From: Methanosarcina sp. 2.H.T.1A.6
GTDB taxonomy: Archaea; Halobacteriota; Methanosarcinia; Methanosarcinales; Methanosarcinaceae
Direction: 5' to 3'
NCBI RefSeq assembly: GCF_000979455.1
Contig: NZ_JJOY01000014.1
Span: 1 to 64,000, forward strand
Length of the DNA stretch: 64,000 nucleotides
Below, piece by piece: positions 18,353 to 26,384 of the stretch (positions are counted from its first letter, which is position 1; each line of letters begins with the position of its first letter). A program made the position numbers and the translations under genes. The notes beneath the pieces are model-generated. The model did not search any database. It saw only the letters and a program-made list of their open reading frames with translations, and was not told the DNA's origin.

Positions 18353-19378
18353 ATGGATTCAAAATACAAAACACTATTTGCGTTTTTACTGATTATATCC
18401 ATATTAGTATCAGGCTGCGTGCAGTCTGAACCTGAAGAGGATAGAGAACTTAAGGAGTTTCAACAGACCAGAAGCACTATGGATACTACAGTTACGGTAG
18501 CTGTATACGCTTCAAATGACAGCGAAGCTTCGAAGGCTATAGAGGACGCCTTTAGTGAAATATACAGAATTGACGCCCTTATGAGCCCTTCAAAAGAAGA
18601 CAGCCAGCTTAATATCCTGAATACCAGAGGAGAAGTTGAAAATGCTGACCCTGCTTTTATCTACGTACTGAACCAGTCAAAGTACTATTCAGAGAAAAGC
18701 GGAGGAGCCTTTGATATTACCATCCAGCCAGTACTTGACCTATGGAAGAGTAAATTCCTTCCTGAAGGATCACAGAAACCTCCAACTGCAGATGAACTGA
18801 ACGAAACTCTCAAACTCGTAAACTACTCGGAAATAAGCACAGAAAATGGGAATGCAAGCCTGAACCCCGGGATGAAAGTAGCCCTGGGAGGGATTGCAAA
18901 GGGCTACGCAGTTGATAAAGCAATCGAGTCTTTGAAGGAAAACGGGATTGAAAACGCTTTTGTCAACGCGGGAGGAGACGGGAGATACATAGGTCAGAAG
19001 CCAGATGGCACTTCCTGGATGGTAGGCCTTCAGAACCCTGACAGAAGCGAACAATATGTTACTGCAATTGAAGCTCGCGATATTGCAGTAGCAACAAGCG
19101 GAAACTATGAACGTTACTTTAACGAGTCGGCAAGAGTGTCACACATCTCGGACCCGAGAACAGGATATTCTTCTGAAAGCCTTATTAGCAGCACGGTAAT
19201 TGCCAGAAACGCTATTGACGCCGATGCTTTTGCAACTGCAGTCTTCGTGATGGGAGAAGAAGAAGGGCTTGAGATGATAGAAAATCTCGAAGGCGTTGAA
19301 TGCCTTATAATAACCGAAGACCGCAGGCTTGTGTACTCAAGCGGATTCAAAGAATATGAAGCAGAAAGCTATAGCTGA
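18353..19378 (+). CDS. apbE: FAD:protein FMN transferase, lipoprotein
   Basis: ApbE of 341 residues. It moves FMN from FAD to threonine in flavoproteins such as RnfG and RnfD. A lipoprotein signal ends ILVSGC near residue 22. The family core follows: MDTTVTVAVYA, GGAFDITIQPVLDLW, the flavin-binding GGIAKGYAVDKAIE, NAGGDGRYIG, and the metal-binding end HISDPRTGY then DADAFATAVFVMG. Divergent from mmcA-rnf across 1.1 kb, which supports a dedicated role in Rnf maturation on the outer face of the membrane. Confidence 0.95.
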   Translation: MDSKYKTLFAFLLIISILVSGCVQSEPEEDRELKEFQQTRSTMDTTVTVAVYASNDSEASKAIEDAFSEIYRIDALMSPSKEDSQLNILNTRGEVENADPAFIYVLNQSKYYSEKSGGAFDITIQPVLDLWKSKFLPEGSQKPPTADELNETLKLVNYSEISTENGNASLNPGMKVALGGIAKGYAVDKAIESLKENGIENAFVNAGGDGRYIGQKPDGTSWMVGLQNPDRSEQYVTAIEARDIAVATSGNYERYFNESARVSHISDPRTGYSSESLISSTVIARNAIDADAFATAVFVMGEEEGLEMIENLEGVECLIITEDRRLVYSSGFKEYEAESYS

Positions 19379-19470
19379 GGTCAGATCAGTGTGAGATGTT
19401 GTAGTTAAGACACACAAAAGGAACTGATCAGGGTATGGAGGACTTATACAGTCCAGAGCAAGAAGACCTG

Positions 19471-20028
19471 TCAGTCCAGGTATACAGTATGCAGGACCTC
19501 ATAAATGGGACCTTCAGGTGTTAGAGTGCTTTTCTTCAGAAGCACTTTATTTACCTGCATGCTGCCAATTTTTGTATCTTTTAACTCTTTCAGGGCATCT
19601 GCAAAAGCATTTTTTTGATCTTTATTCAGGAATTTTACCCTGGCAAGGGTAGCATGAGCAGTAAATGCCCTCCCGTCTTCTTTGAACTTAAAAGGTTTCA
19701 GGGCGGTTTCCACATCATCATGAAGAGTCTCGAAGTTTCCTGTTGCCCCCAGCCACAGGACTTTAGGATTCGAAGGCTTTGGGAAAACCCCGATGCCTTC
19801 AATTTGTGCTTCGAAAGGCTCACAAGTAAGAGAATCAAGAGCCTCAGCCAGGGGTTTTACCATTGATTCTTCAATATCACCGATGAACTTCAGAGTTATG
19901 TGAACTATTTCAGGATTAACAAACTTAAGGTCAAAATCGGAAAATCTCTCCTGGATATGGAGGATTTTTTCCCTGAAACTCGGGTCCAGTTCCACTGCTA
20001 TAAATGTCCTGATCAAAGCTTTCACCAT
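19471..20028 (-). CDS. thpR: RNA 2',3'-cyclic phosphodiesterase ThpR (2H family)
   Basis: Opens 2',3'-cyclic phosphates on RNA ends. With the ATG at 20028 (MVKALIRTFIAVELD) it has 185 residues, the usual length. The two catalytic HxTx motifs are HITLKF and HATLAR. The frame is open 71 codons further upstream to 20241, but that part is hydrophobic and AT-rich and is not family-like, so I exclude it. Single gene, convergent with apbE. Confidence 0.92.
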   Translation of the reverse strand: MVKALIRTFIAVELDPSFREKILHIQERFSDFDLKFVNPEIVHITLKFIGDIEESMVKPLAEALDSLTCEPFEAQIEGIGVFPKPSNPKVLWLGATGNFETLHDDVETALKPFKFKEDGRAFTAHATLARVKFLNKDQKNAFADALKELKDTKIGSMQVNKVLLKKSTLTPEGPIYEVLHTVYLD

Positions 20029-20449
20029 ATAAATTAGAAAAAATAACCAGAAAAATGTTTCTATCACTTTACCGTTCAGAAAAAACAAATTCAGGATGAC
20101 ATTTCCAGAAAAATTGTAAACCCTAGTGATCCGGACTACATTTAAAAAAGGTGAGAAAAATGAATAGCGAGAGTTGAGGAGAAAAATAACAGAGAAAAGA
20201 GGAAAAATAGGAGCAATCACAGAACAATTATAATATATCAAATATTACACTACACGGTAAACAGGCCTGTTACGTATTCAATTACCGGTAATGTTAACTC
20301 TGAGAACTAATGTGAACCTATGGAAATGATATTAGCTCGAAGAAATAATAATTAACTTAAAAATCAAACAGCAGAATATAAACTAACCTCAGAGCAGAGA
20401 AGCAGGACTGCAAATATAGTTGCGTAAAAATAAAAAAGGGGTGGACGAC

Positions 20450-21325
20450 ATGGACAGAGCACGTATAATTGCAGAAGCGGCAGCCCGTATTTCCCATGAA
20501 CTTAATGCTGCCGCAATTATGGTCTCAGGAGATCTGAGCTTTGAGGGAATCGAGACCGGAGGAGTTCCGGTGTATTATATCTCCATGCGCCCGAAAAGTA
20601 TAATCGATCACCTCGTAGCAACCGGCAAAGAAGGAAAAAGTCCTGTAAAAGAACTCAGCGACCAGCTCAACCGGGAAGCTTCGGGTAACTTTGACCACCT
20701 GCAGCATGCTGCAGCCATAGAGTACGTGCTTGAGGGGCCCAAAGGCGGGATTGTTGTCGGTGTTGTCGAAACTCGCGGTTCCAGCTCTATTATAGTCCAT
20801 AGCCTCGATGAAAACCCTCTGATAAAAGCAATGAAAGAATGTGAAGAGAGGGTCAGGCCTGAAGTCATGAATGCGGTTCTGAAGATTGCTTTTGATATCG
20901 CCCTCACGGGCAGGGAAGGAAAAAAAATAGGAGCTGCTTTTATTGTAGGCGATTCCGAAGAAGTTCTGAAACGCTCTCATCAGATAATCCTTAACCCTTA
21001 TGCAGGCCATGAGGAAATCCACAGAAACGTCCTTGACAAAAAAAACTGGGAATCCATAAAGGAATTTGCCCAGCTTGACGGAGTTTTTGTGATAGATGAG
21101 ACGGGCATTATCCATGCAGCAGGACGATACCTTGACGTGGATGGGAAAAATATTGATATTGATAAAGGGCTGGGAGGACGGCATGTCTCAGCAGCCGCCA
21201 TCAGCAGGGATACGGTAGCAATCTCAGTTACAGTATCAGAGTCAGGCGGAGTTCTCAGAGTATACAAAGATGCAAAAGAAACCATCTGCATAGAATCCTT
21301 ACAGCCTGCTACCAGATACATCTGA
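20450..21325 (+). CDS. dacZ: diadenylate cyclase DacZ (c-di-AMP synthase)
   Basis: Makes cyclic di-AMP from two ATP. It has 291 residues from the ATG at 20450, chosen because GGGGTGG lies 6 nt upstream; ten further codons are open. The C-terminal DAC domain carries the DGA-equivalent LDGVFVIDETGIIHAAGRYL and the GGRHVSAAAISRDT motif. The N-terminal half is the archaeal-specific regulatory domain. In euryarchaea the nucleotide controls osmolyte and potassium balance, and dacZ is generally the only cyclase. Confidence 0.93.
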   Translation: MDRARIIAEAAARISHELNAAAIMVSGDLSFEGIETGGVPVYYISMRPKSIIDHLVATGKEGKSPVKELSDQLNREASGNFDHLQHAAAIEYVLEGPKGGIVVGVVETRGSSSIIVHSLDENPLIKAMKECEERVRPEVMNAVLKIAFDIALTGREGKKIGAAFIVGDSEEVLKRSHQIILNPYAGHEEIHRNVLDKKNWESIKEFAQLDGVFVIDETGIIHAAGRYLDVDGKNIDIDKGLGGRHVSAAAISRDTVAISVTVSESGGVLRVYKDAKETICIESLQPATRYI

Positions 21326-21345
21326 CCTGGAATGCAGGGAAAATG

Positions 21346-21490
21346 TTTAGCTGCCTGTTAATTAACTGCTTGTTTTTAAATACCTGTTAATTAACTGCCT
21401 GTTTTTAAATACCTGTTTTTAACTACCTGTTTTAAAATACCTGTTAATTAACTGCCTGTTTAAATACCTGTTTTTAACTACCTGTTTATT
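21346..21490. repeat. degenerate tandem repeat of CCTGTT-type units
   Basis: About ten imperfect copies of a short unit alternating TACCTGTT, TTTAAATACCTG and TTAATTAACTGC occupy the spacer between dacZ and the DUF1614 gene. Palindromic TTAATTAA cores recur three times. Confidence 0.7.
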
Positions 21491-21600
21491 AGAGCTCTCC
21501 GGTGCAGGTATGGAAACTCGAATGAAGATGGATACTCATTAATAAAGAGAATATACATATCTCTTAATATGCAGAAAACCGGAGAACAGAGAGTAATTCC

Positions 21601-22320
21601 ATGAGCAGGCAGATCTTCTACATGCCTTTCAGCCTGAAATTCCTTTTCCTTTTGATTCTCATTCTGATCTTTGGGCTTGGGTCTCTGTTTCTGGGAATTA
21701 TTGTATCTGCCTTCATGAAAATAGGATTTTCTGCAGAAGACGCACTCTTAATCCTGCTCCTATCCCTCCTTGGAAGCGGGATCAATATCCCGCTGACAAC
21801 TCTGAGGTCTGAAATCCCGGTCGTCAAGGAAAGTTATATAAAAGTCTTTGGGATTTCCTACCGGATTCCTATCCGGCAGATTGTTAGAAATGAAACGGTA
21901 CTTGCTATCAACGTAGGAGGGGCAGTTATACCGGTCCTGATTTCTGCTTATCTTCTTGCACAATTCCCTTCTTCCCTCTTTCTTGCAGGAATTGGTGTAG
22001 CAGTTGTTGCAGCCATAACCTATTCCGTAGCGAAGCCGATTAGGGGAATAGGAATTGCAACTCCGGCCCTGGTCCCGCCCCTGACAGCTGCCCTTACTGC
22101 AATCCTGCTTACTTCGGTAATCCAGATATCTGACTGCCCTGTTGAACCTTGCCGTGTTATCATTGCTTATACGGGAGGAGTGCTTGGGACCCTTATAGGA
22201 GCTGACCTGCTTAATCTGGGAAAAATCAAGAAGCTGGGAGCTCCTGTTGCAAGCATAGGAGGGGCGGGTACATTTGATGGGATTTTCTTAAGCGGCTTTA
22301 TCGCACTTCTTCTTATCTGA
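21601..22320 (+). CDS. DUF1614 membrane protein
   Basis: A 239-residue membrane protein with seven to eight hydrophobic segments. LLSLLGSGINIPL (about residues 52-64) and the later LIGADLLNLGKI, GGAGTFDGIFLSG are DUF1614 features. No function is established. It follows dacZ on the same strand after a repeat-filled 275-bp spacer, so co-transcription is uncertain. Confidence 0.82.
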   Translation: MSRQIFYMPFSLKFLFLLILILIFGLGSLFLGIIVSAFMKIGFSAEDALLILLLSLLGSGINIPLTTLRSEIPVVKESYIKVFGISYRIPIRQIVRNETVLAINVGGAVIPVLISAYLLAQFPSSLFLAGIGVAVVAAITYSVAKPIRGIGIATPALVPPLTAALTAILLTSVIQISDCPVEPCRVIIAYTGGVLGTLIGADLLNLGKIKKLGAPVASIGGAGTFDGIFLSGFIALLLI

Positions 22321-22330
22321 AAAAGTAGCC

Positions 22331-22431
22331 CCTGATTAATTGATGGATATATTCCGGAATCCATGAGGAAAATTTCAGTTTTTTCACCCTGCGCCGCGTG
22401 GGGCCCGAACCAGCCGGTCAGGTAAGAAAAA
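22331..22431. repeat. dispersed intergenic repeat, copy 1
   Basis: About 100 bp that aligns with 36998-37097. Both copies begin CCTGATTAATT, share ATTCCGGAA, GAGGAAA, TCAGTTTT and CCCTG, and end in a GC-rich segment with CAG and AGAA. Differences are mostly transitions. It lies 10 bp past the DUF1614 stop. The rest of the spacer to 22753 holds a triple CAGATAAATACCCTTTA repeat (about 22688-22733) and no gene. Confidence 0.6.
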
Positions 22432-22753
22432 CAATCGAAAAACAGAGACCGCAAATGAAAGAAAATATACTGAAGAGATGCTGAAAAAATACCCCCGGAA
22501 TGGAGAAAATATTTTCCTTGCCGGAAACCGTTTTAAAATTACAGAAAAACAGAAGTCCCTCTGCTAGCTCATCTGGCTGTCAGTTAAAAAAGCAGAAAAA
22601 AGACGCCCTAATAAAAAAGAGATTGAGAGAGACAGCTCTCTACAGAGATGACTCTCTATTAGAGAATGACTCTCTACTATATTCCTTACAGATAAATACC
22701 CTTTACAGATAAATACCCTTTACAGATAAATATCCCTCAAAGATAATAACAGA

Positions 22754-24994
22754 TTAACTCTTTATTCTAAGAGCCAGACAGACCATAACCCCAAGAATCC
22801 CGGAGATTATTCCAAAGCCAGGAAGTTTTGCGGGGGCTTTCTCATCGGCTTTTTCCTCAGGGTAGCTATTGTTATCTTCACCCTCAAGCGCTATACTGGA
22901 AGAAGCTGCCCTGTAATCAGATGAGATGTTTTCAGACTCATTTGAACCTGGGACCGTATCTGTCAAGTTGCCCTCTTCTGAAAAAGTGTTATTATCAGCA
23001 GGTCCGGCATTTTTGTCTTCAATGACAATATCCGTGGCAGGGAAAATAATGTATCCGCTCGGAGAGGTACTGCCTTTCCCCTTATCTGAGGTCTGGAAAT
23101 ACCAGGAGTCAGTAAAGTAGTTCTTTTTGTCCTTGTCGAGGTTCAAAGTAATCGAATTTGAATTTTTGAGGACAATACCGTCTTTGGAAGTTTCCTTTAC
23201 TTTAAATCCCTGGATTTCGTCCCCATTTTTAATAATCAGAGTGTTATCCCTGTCGATTAACCAGGTATATTTGAAAACTGCAACAGAATCAGTGGCACTC
23301 ATAAAAACAGAGTCCACATAGGTAATGAAATAGAGCTGGTCTTTTCCATCTCCGAAGTCTGCTGTTGCGGTAAAAGCCTGGTTTTTTACAGTTCCGTCAG
23401 CTTCCATAATTCCGGACTCAAGTTCATTATCTCCTTTGTAAAGAGAGAACCAGACCTTTTTTCCTTCTATATCGATCTGGTTTACTGTTAGAGAATAATC
23501 TTTTCCAAGGTCCCAGGCCTCACCGGCTTTGAGCATTTTTTTATCACTGCCGTCCTGGTTGATAACAAGATTTGCAAGCTGACTTGCATCATTTTCAACT
23601 GTAATATATTGTTTCCCGAACAAGGCAAGTTTGTAGAAGAACATCCCTCCAAGTTCTGCAGGAGTTGTTCCAGCATCAAGCCCGAGTTCGGAAACAAGTG
23701 AATATTTGCTGGAAAACTGCCTTGTGGAATACACAAGTTCTTCTTCACCTATTACGTGGTTCCCTGGATTGCTTTTTCCAAGCTCGTCCTTCCCATCTTT
23801 TTCGATGTACTGCAGACGTTCTCCCCACCAGTTATCAGAAGCCACAAAATCCTTGTGTTTGTTTATGGGGTAGACAAAACCGCCAAAAGTAGTAGCATTC
23901 CAGCAAAAACCATCGGAAGAAGTCTCATTTGTATCAAGAGGCAAACCTCTCAGGGTATAATTTCCAGGATTGCTCAGTTCTTTTGCAGGGAAAATAATGT
24001 ATCCGCTCGGAGATGTACTGCCCTTTCCTTCATCTGAAGTCTGGAAATACCAGGAATCTGTAAAGTAAGTCTTTTTGTCTTTATCCAGATTAAGGGTGAT
24101 TTCCTTTGAGTTTTTGAGAACAATCCCGTCTTTTGAAGCTTCTTTTACCTCAAACCCCTGATACTCATCCCCATTTTTAATAATCAGAGTATTATCCCTG
24201 TCGATTAACCAGGTATATTTGAAAACTGCAACAGAATCAGTAGCACTCATAAAAACAGAGTCCACATAGGTAATGAAATAGAGCTGGCCTTTTCTGTCTC
24301 CGAAGTCTGCTGTTGCGGTAAAGGTCTGGTTTTTTACAGTCCCGTCAGCTTCTACAATTCCGGACTCGAGTTCATTATCTCCTTTGTAAAGAGAGAACCA
24401 GACCTTTTTTCCTTCTATATCGATCTGGTTTACTGTTAGAGAATAATCTTTTCCAAGGTCCCAGGTCTCACCGGCTTTGAGCATTTTTTTCTCACTGCCA
24501 CCCTGATTGATAACAAGATTTGCAAGCTGACTTGCATCATTTTCAATAGTAATATACGGTTTTCCAAACCAGGGTAACTTATAGTAAAACATTCCTCCAA
24601 GTTCTGCAGGAGTTGTCCCGGCATCAAGCCCCAGTTCGGAAACAAGTACATATTTGTTGGAAAACTGCCTTGTAGAATACACAAGCTCCCCTTCACTTAT
24701 AACATGGTTTCCGGGGTTGTTTTTTCCAAGTTCGTTCTGGCCATCTTTTTCGATGTACTGCAAGCGTTCTCCCCACCAGTTCTCAGAAGCCACAAAATCC
24801 TTGTGTTTGTTTACAGGATAGTTAAAGCCTCCAAAAGTAGCTGCATCCCAACAAAAACCATCAGATGAGGTCGCATTGGTGTCAAGAGAACTCCCACAGA
24901 TAGCCGGGGCTGCAAAGCCTAAAGGAGGGGCCAGCAAACAGATTACAAACGCAATCAAAAGTGAAGACAAAGCTTTTTGGATACCACGATTCAT
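22754..24994 (-). CDS. duplicated-domain S-layer family protein with PGF-CTERM-like anchor
   Basis: Surface protein of about 746 residues. Signal peptide (about 1-30), then two near-identical S-layer domains of roughly 300 residues each, both starting DTNxTSSDGFCW and containing WWGERLQYIEKDG, STRQFS, LVSELGLDAGTTPAELGGMF and KVWFSLYKGDNELESGI. A polar Ser/Asn/Glu-rich stalk follows and the end is PGFGIISGILGVMVCLALRIKS, a PGF-CTERM-type sorting signal. The domain pair matches the major Methanosarcina S-layer protein layout. The ATG at 24994 has GTGAT 7 nt upstream; an ATG at 25006 is in frame. Confidence 0.93.
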   Translation of the reverse strand: MNRGIQKALSSLLIAFVICLLAPPLGFAAPAICGSSLDTNATSSDGFCWDAATFGGFNYPVNKHKDFVASENWWGERLQYIEKDGQNELGKNNPGNHVISEGELVYSTRQFSNKYVLVSELGLDAGTTPAELGGMFYYKLPWFGKPYITIENDASQLANLVINQGGSEKKMLKAGETWDLGKDYSLTVNQIDIEGKKVWFSLYKGDNELESGIVEADGTVKNQTFTATADFGDRKGQLYFITYVDSVFMSATDSVAVFKYTWLIDRDNTLIIKNGDEYQGFEVKEASKDGIVLKNSKEITLNLDKDKKTYFTDSWYFQTSDEGKGSTSPSGYIIFPAKELSNPGNYTLRGLPLDTNETSSDGFCWNATTFGGFVYPINKHKDFVASDNWWGERLQYIEKDGKDELGKSNPGNHVIGEEELVYSTRQFSSKYSLVSELGLDAGTTPAELGGMFFYKLALFGKQYITVENDASQLANLVINQDGSDKKMLKAGEAWDLGKDYSLTVNQIDIEGKKVWFSLYKGDNELESGIMEADGTVKNQAFTATADFGDGKDQLYFITYVDSVFMSATDSVAVFKYTWLIDRDNTLIIKNGDEIQGFKVKETSKDGIVLKNSNSITLNLDKDKKNYFTDSWYFQTSDKGKGSTSPSGYIIFPATDIVIEDKNAGPADNNTFSEEGNLTDTVPGSNESENISSDYRAASSSIALEGEDNNSYPEEKADEKAPAKLPGFGIISGILGVMVCLALRIKS

Positions 24995-25331
24995 GAATAT
25001 CATCACTCGTTTTCATTGAAATTTATAAATTAAACCATACATAAGAAGAAACTATAAGCAAATATTGTTATAAATAATAGAGAACGTAACAACAAATAAA
25101 GCTGGGTAGTTAATAAATTTTACTAATTTGAATTGAAAAAAAGAAAAATAGTACTAAATAGAACATAAAAACAAAAAAAGAAAATGAATAGCTTCAGTTT
25201 ATCAGGAAATCGAGGACATAAGACCTTAATAATAAAAAACAAAAAAACAAAAGCAAAATTAAGAAAAGGGGTAAAAAATTAAGCAAATAGGCATGAAGAG
25301 TTAAAGAGCTGCAATCACATTCAGTATCTGC
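24995..25331. other. AT-rich intergenic spacer
   Basis: Holds the S-layer gene promoter on the minus strand and the region behind pelA. Long A-runs occur at about 25135-25280. No gene or clear structure seen. Confidence 0.5.
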
Positions 25332-26384
25332 TCAGCCCCTGACTCTGAAACGGAGCAGAGCTGCAATTCCTCCCAGTTTGTGAAGCTTTTCCCCAGGCTC
25401 AAAGGTCGTGCTGAATACAACAACCTTTCCCTGTGCCTGCTCAACCTCCATAAGAAGTTTGTCGATATCTTCTCCTTTTTCCCGCCCTTCCCGCAGGGTT
25501 TCGTCAGCAATGAGCAGGGTTTCGACAGCCCCGTATCCAAGAGCATTTTTAACATCCGCAAAACCATAAGCGGCTTTACCGTCCATTGAGATCTCCCTGA
25601 TGAGGTCTTCCATGAGAGAGGATTCCCGGGCTATACGGGACTCCTGCATGATTCGGTCCACAGCCCCTCTGCGGAGCACTTCCTGAAAGCCGGACATCCC
25701 GATCATTGAAGTATCTTCAGTCAGCGCCTTTGAAGCCATATCAGGCTCAACATCATGGAAATATTTCAGGAAATCTTCTTTGGTAAACCCGGGGCCTGCA
25801 ATCACTATAGAGGCGTCTTCGGGAACCGCATGCCTGAGCTGTTCAACAAGTTCCCTGAAAAACTCATTCCTGAGCCCGGTCTCTCGCTTCCCGGATGACT
25901 GCCGGATATGGGAGTAGATCTCAATTCCGTAGTGGCGCACAAAACCAATGTCTGCATCACCCTCTTCGACTGCCACAAGAACAACTTTAGGGCGTTTTCC
26001 GGCCTCTTCGGCATCCTGGATGCGCTGGAGCTGGTCATTTTTCCAGTGCTCCTTGACAATGGAAATATTTGTCCCTATTTCGATATTAAGAGTGTGATAG
26101 GAGCCGGTGTCCATCCCCTGCTCTATCGGTCCGTGTATTCGCAGCCTGTTCGCGAATTTGTGGAACTCCATTTCCTCAACCCTGATCCCGAGCCGGACCT
26201 TTACTTTCTCGACTTTTTCCGGACGAAGTTTGTCGCTTGCAGAATCAGCTTTCCTTTTGGTAAGGGCAAAGACCATATCGCCTTTTTCAATGATGTATTT
26301 CAGATGCCAGAGATCGTCGAGGGTTTCAGCTGTTACGGCAATTTCCCCTTCCCTGCCTTTAAGAGAACGGTTCGTAACCCTCAT
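25332..26384 (-). CDS. pelA: Pelota (Dom34) ribosome rescue factor
   Basis: Splits stalled ribosomes with ABCE1 and starts no-go/non-stop surveillance. It has 350 residues: an Sm-like N-terminal domain (MRVTNRSLKGREGEIAVTAETLDDLWHLKYIIEKGD), a central eRF1-like domain lacking GGQ, and a C-terminal domain with FADVKNALGYGAVETLLIAD. Its start overlaps the rqcH stop by 4 nt (ATGA), placing two arms of ribosome-associated quality control in one operon. Confidence 0.95.
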   Translation of the reverse strand: MRVTNRSLKGREGEIAVTAETLDDLWHLKYIIEKGDMVFALTKRKADSASDKLRPEKVEKVKVRLGIRVEEMEFHKFANRLRIHGPIEQGMDTGSYHTLNIEIGTNISIVKEHWKNDQLQRIQDAEEAGKRPKVVLVAVEEGDADIGFVRHYGIEIYSHIRQSSGKRETGLRNEFFRELVEQLRHAVPEDASIVIAGPGFTKEDFLKYFHDVEPDMASKALTEDTSMIGMSGFQEVLRRGAVDRIMQESRIARESSLMEDLIREISMDGKAAYGFADVKNALGYGAVETLLIADETLREGREKGEDIDKLLMEVEQAQGKVVVFSTTFEPGEKLHKLGGIAALLRFRVRG

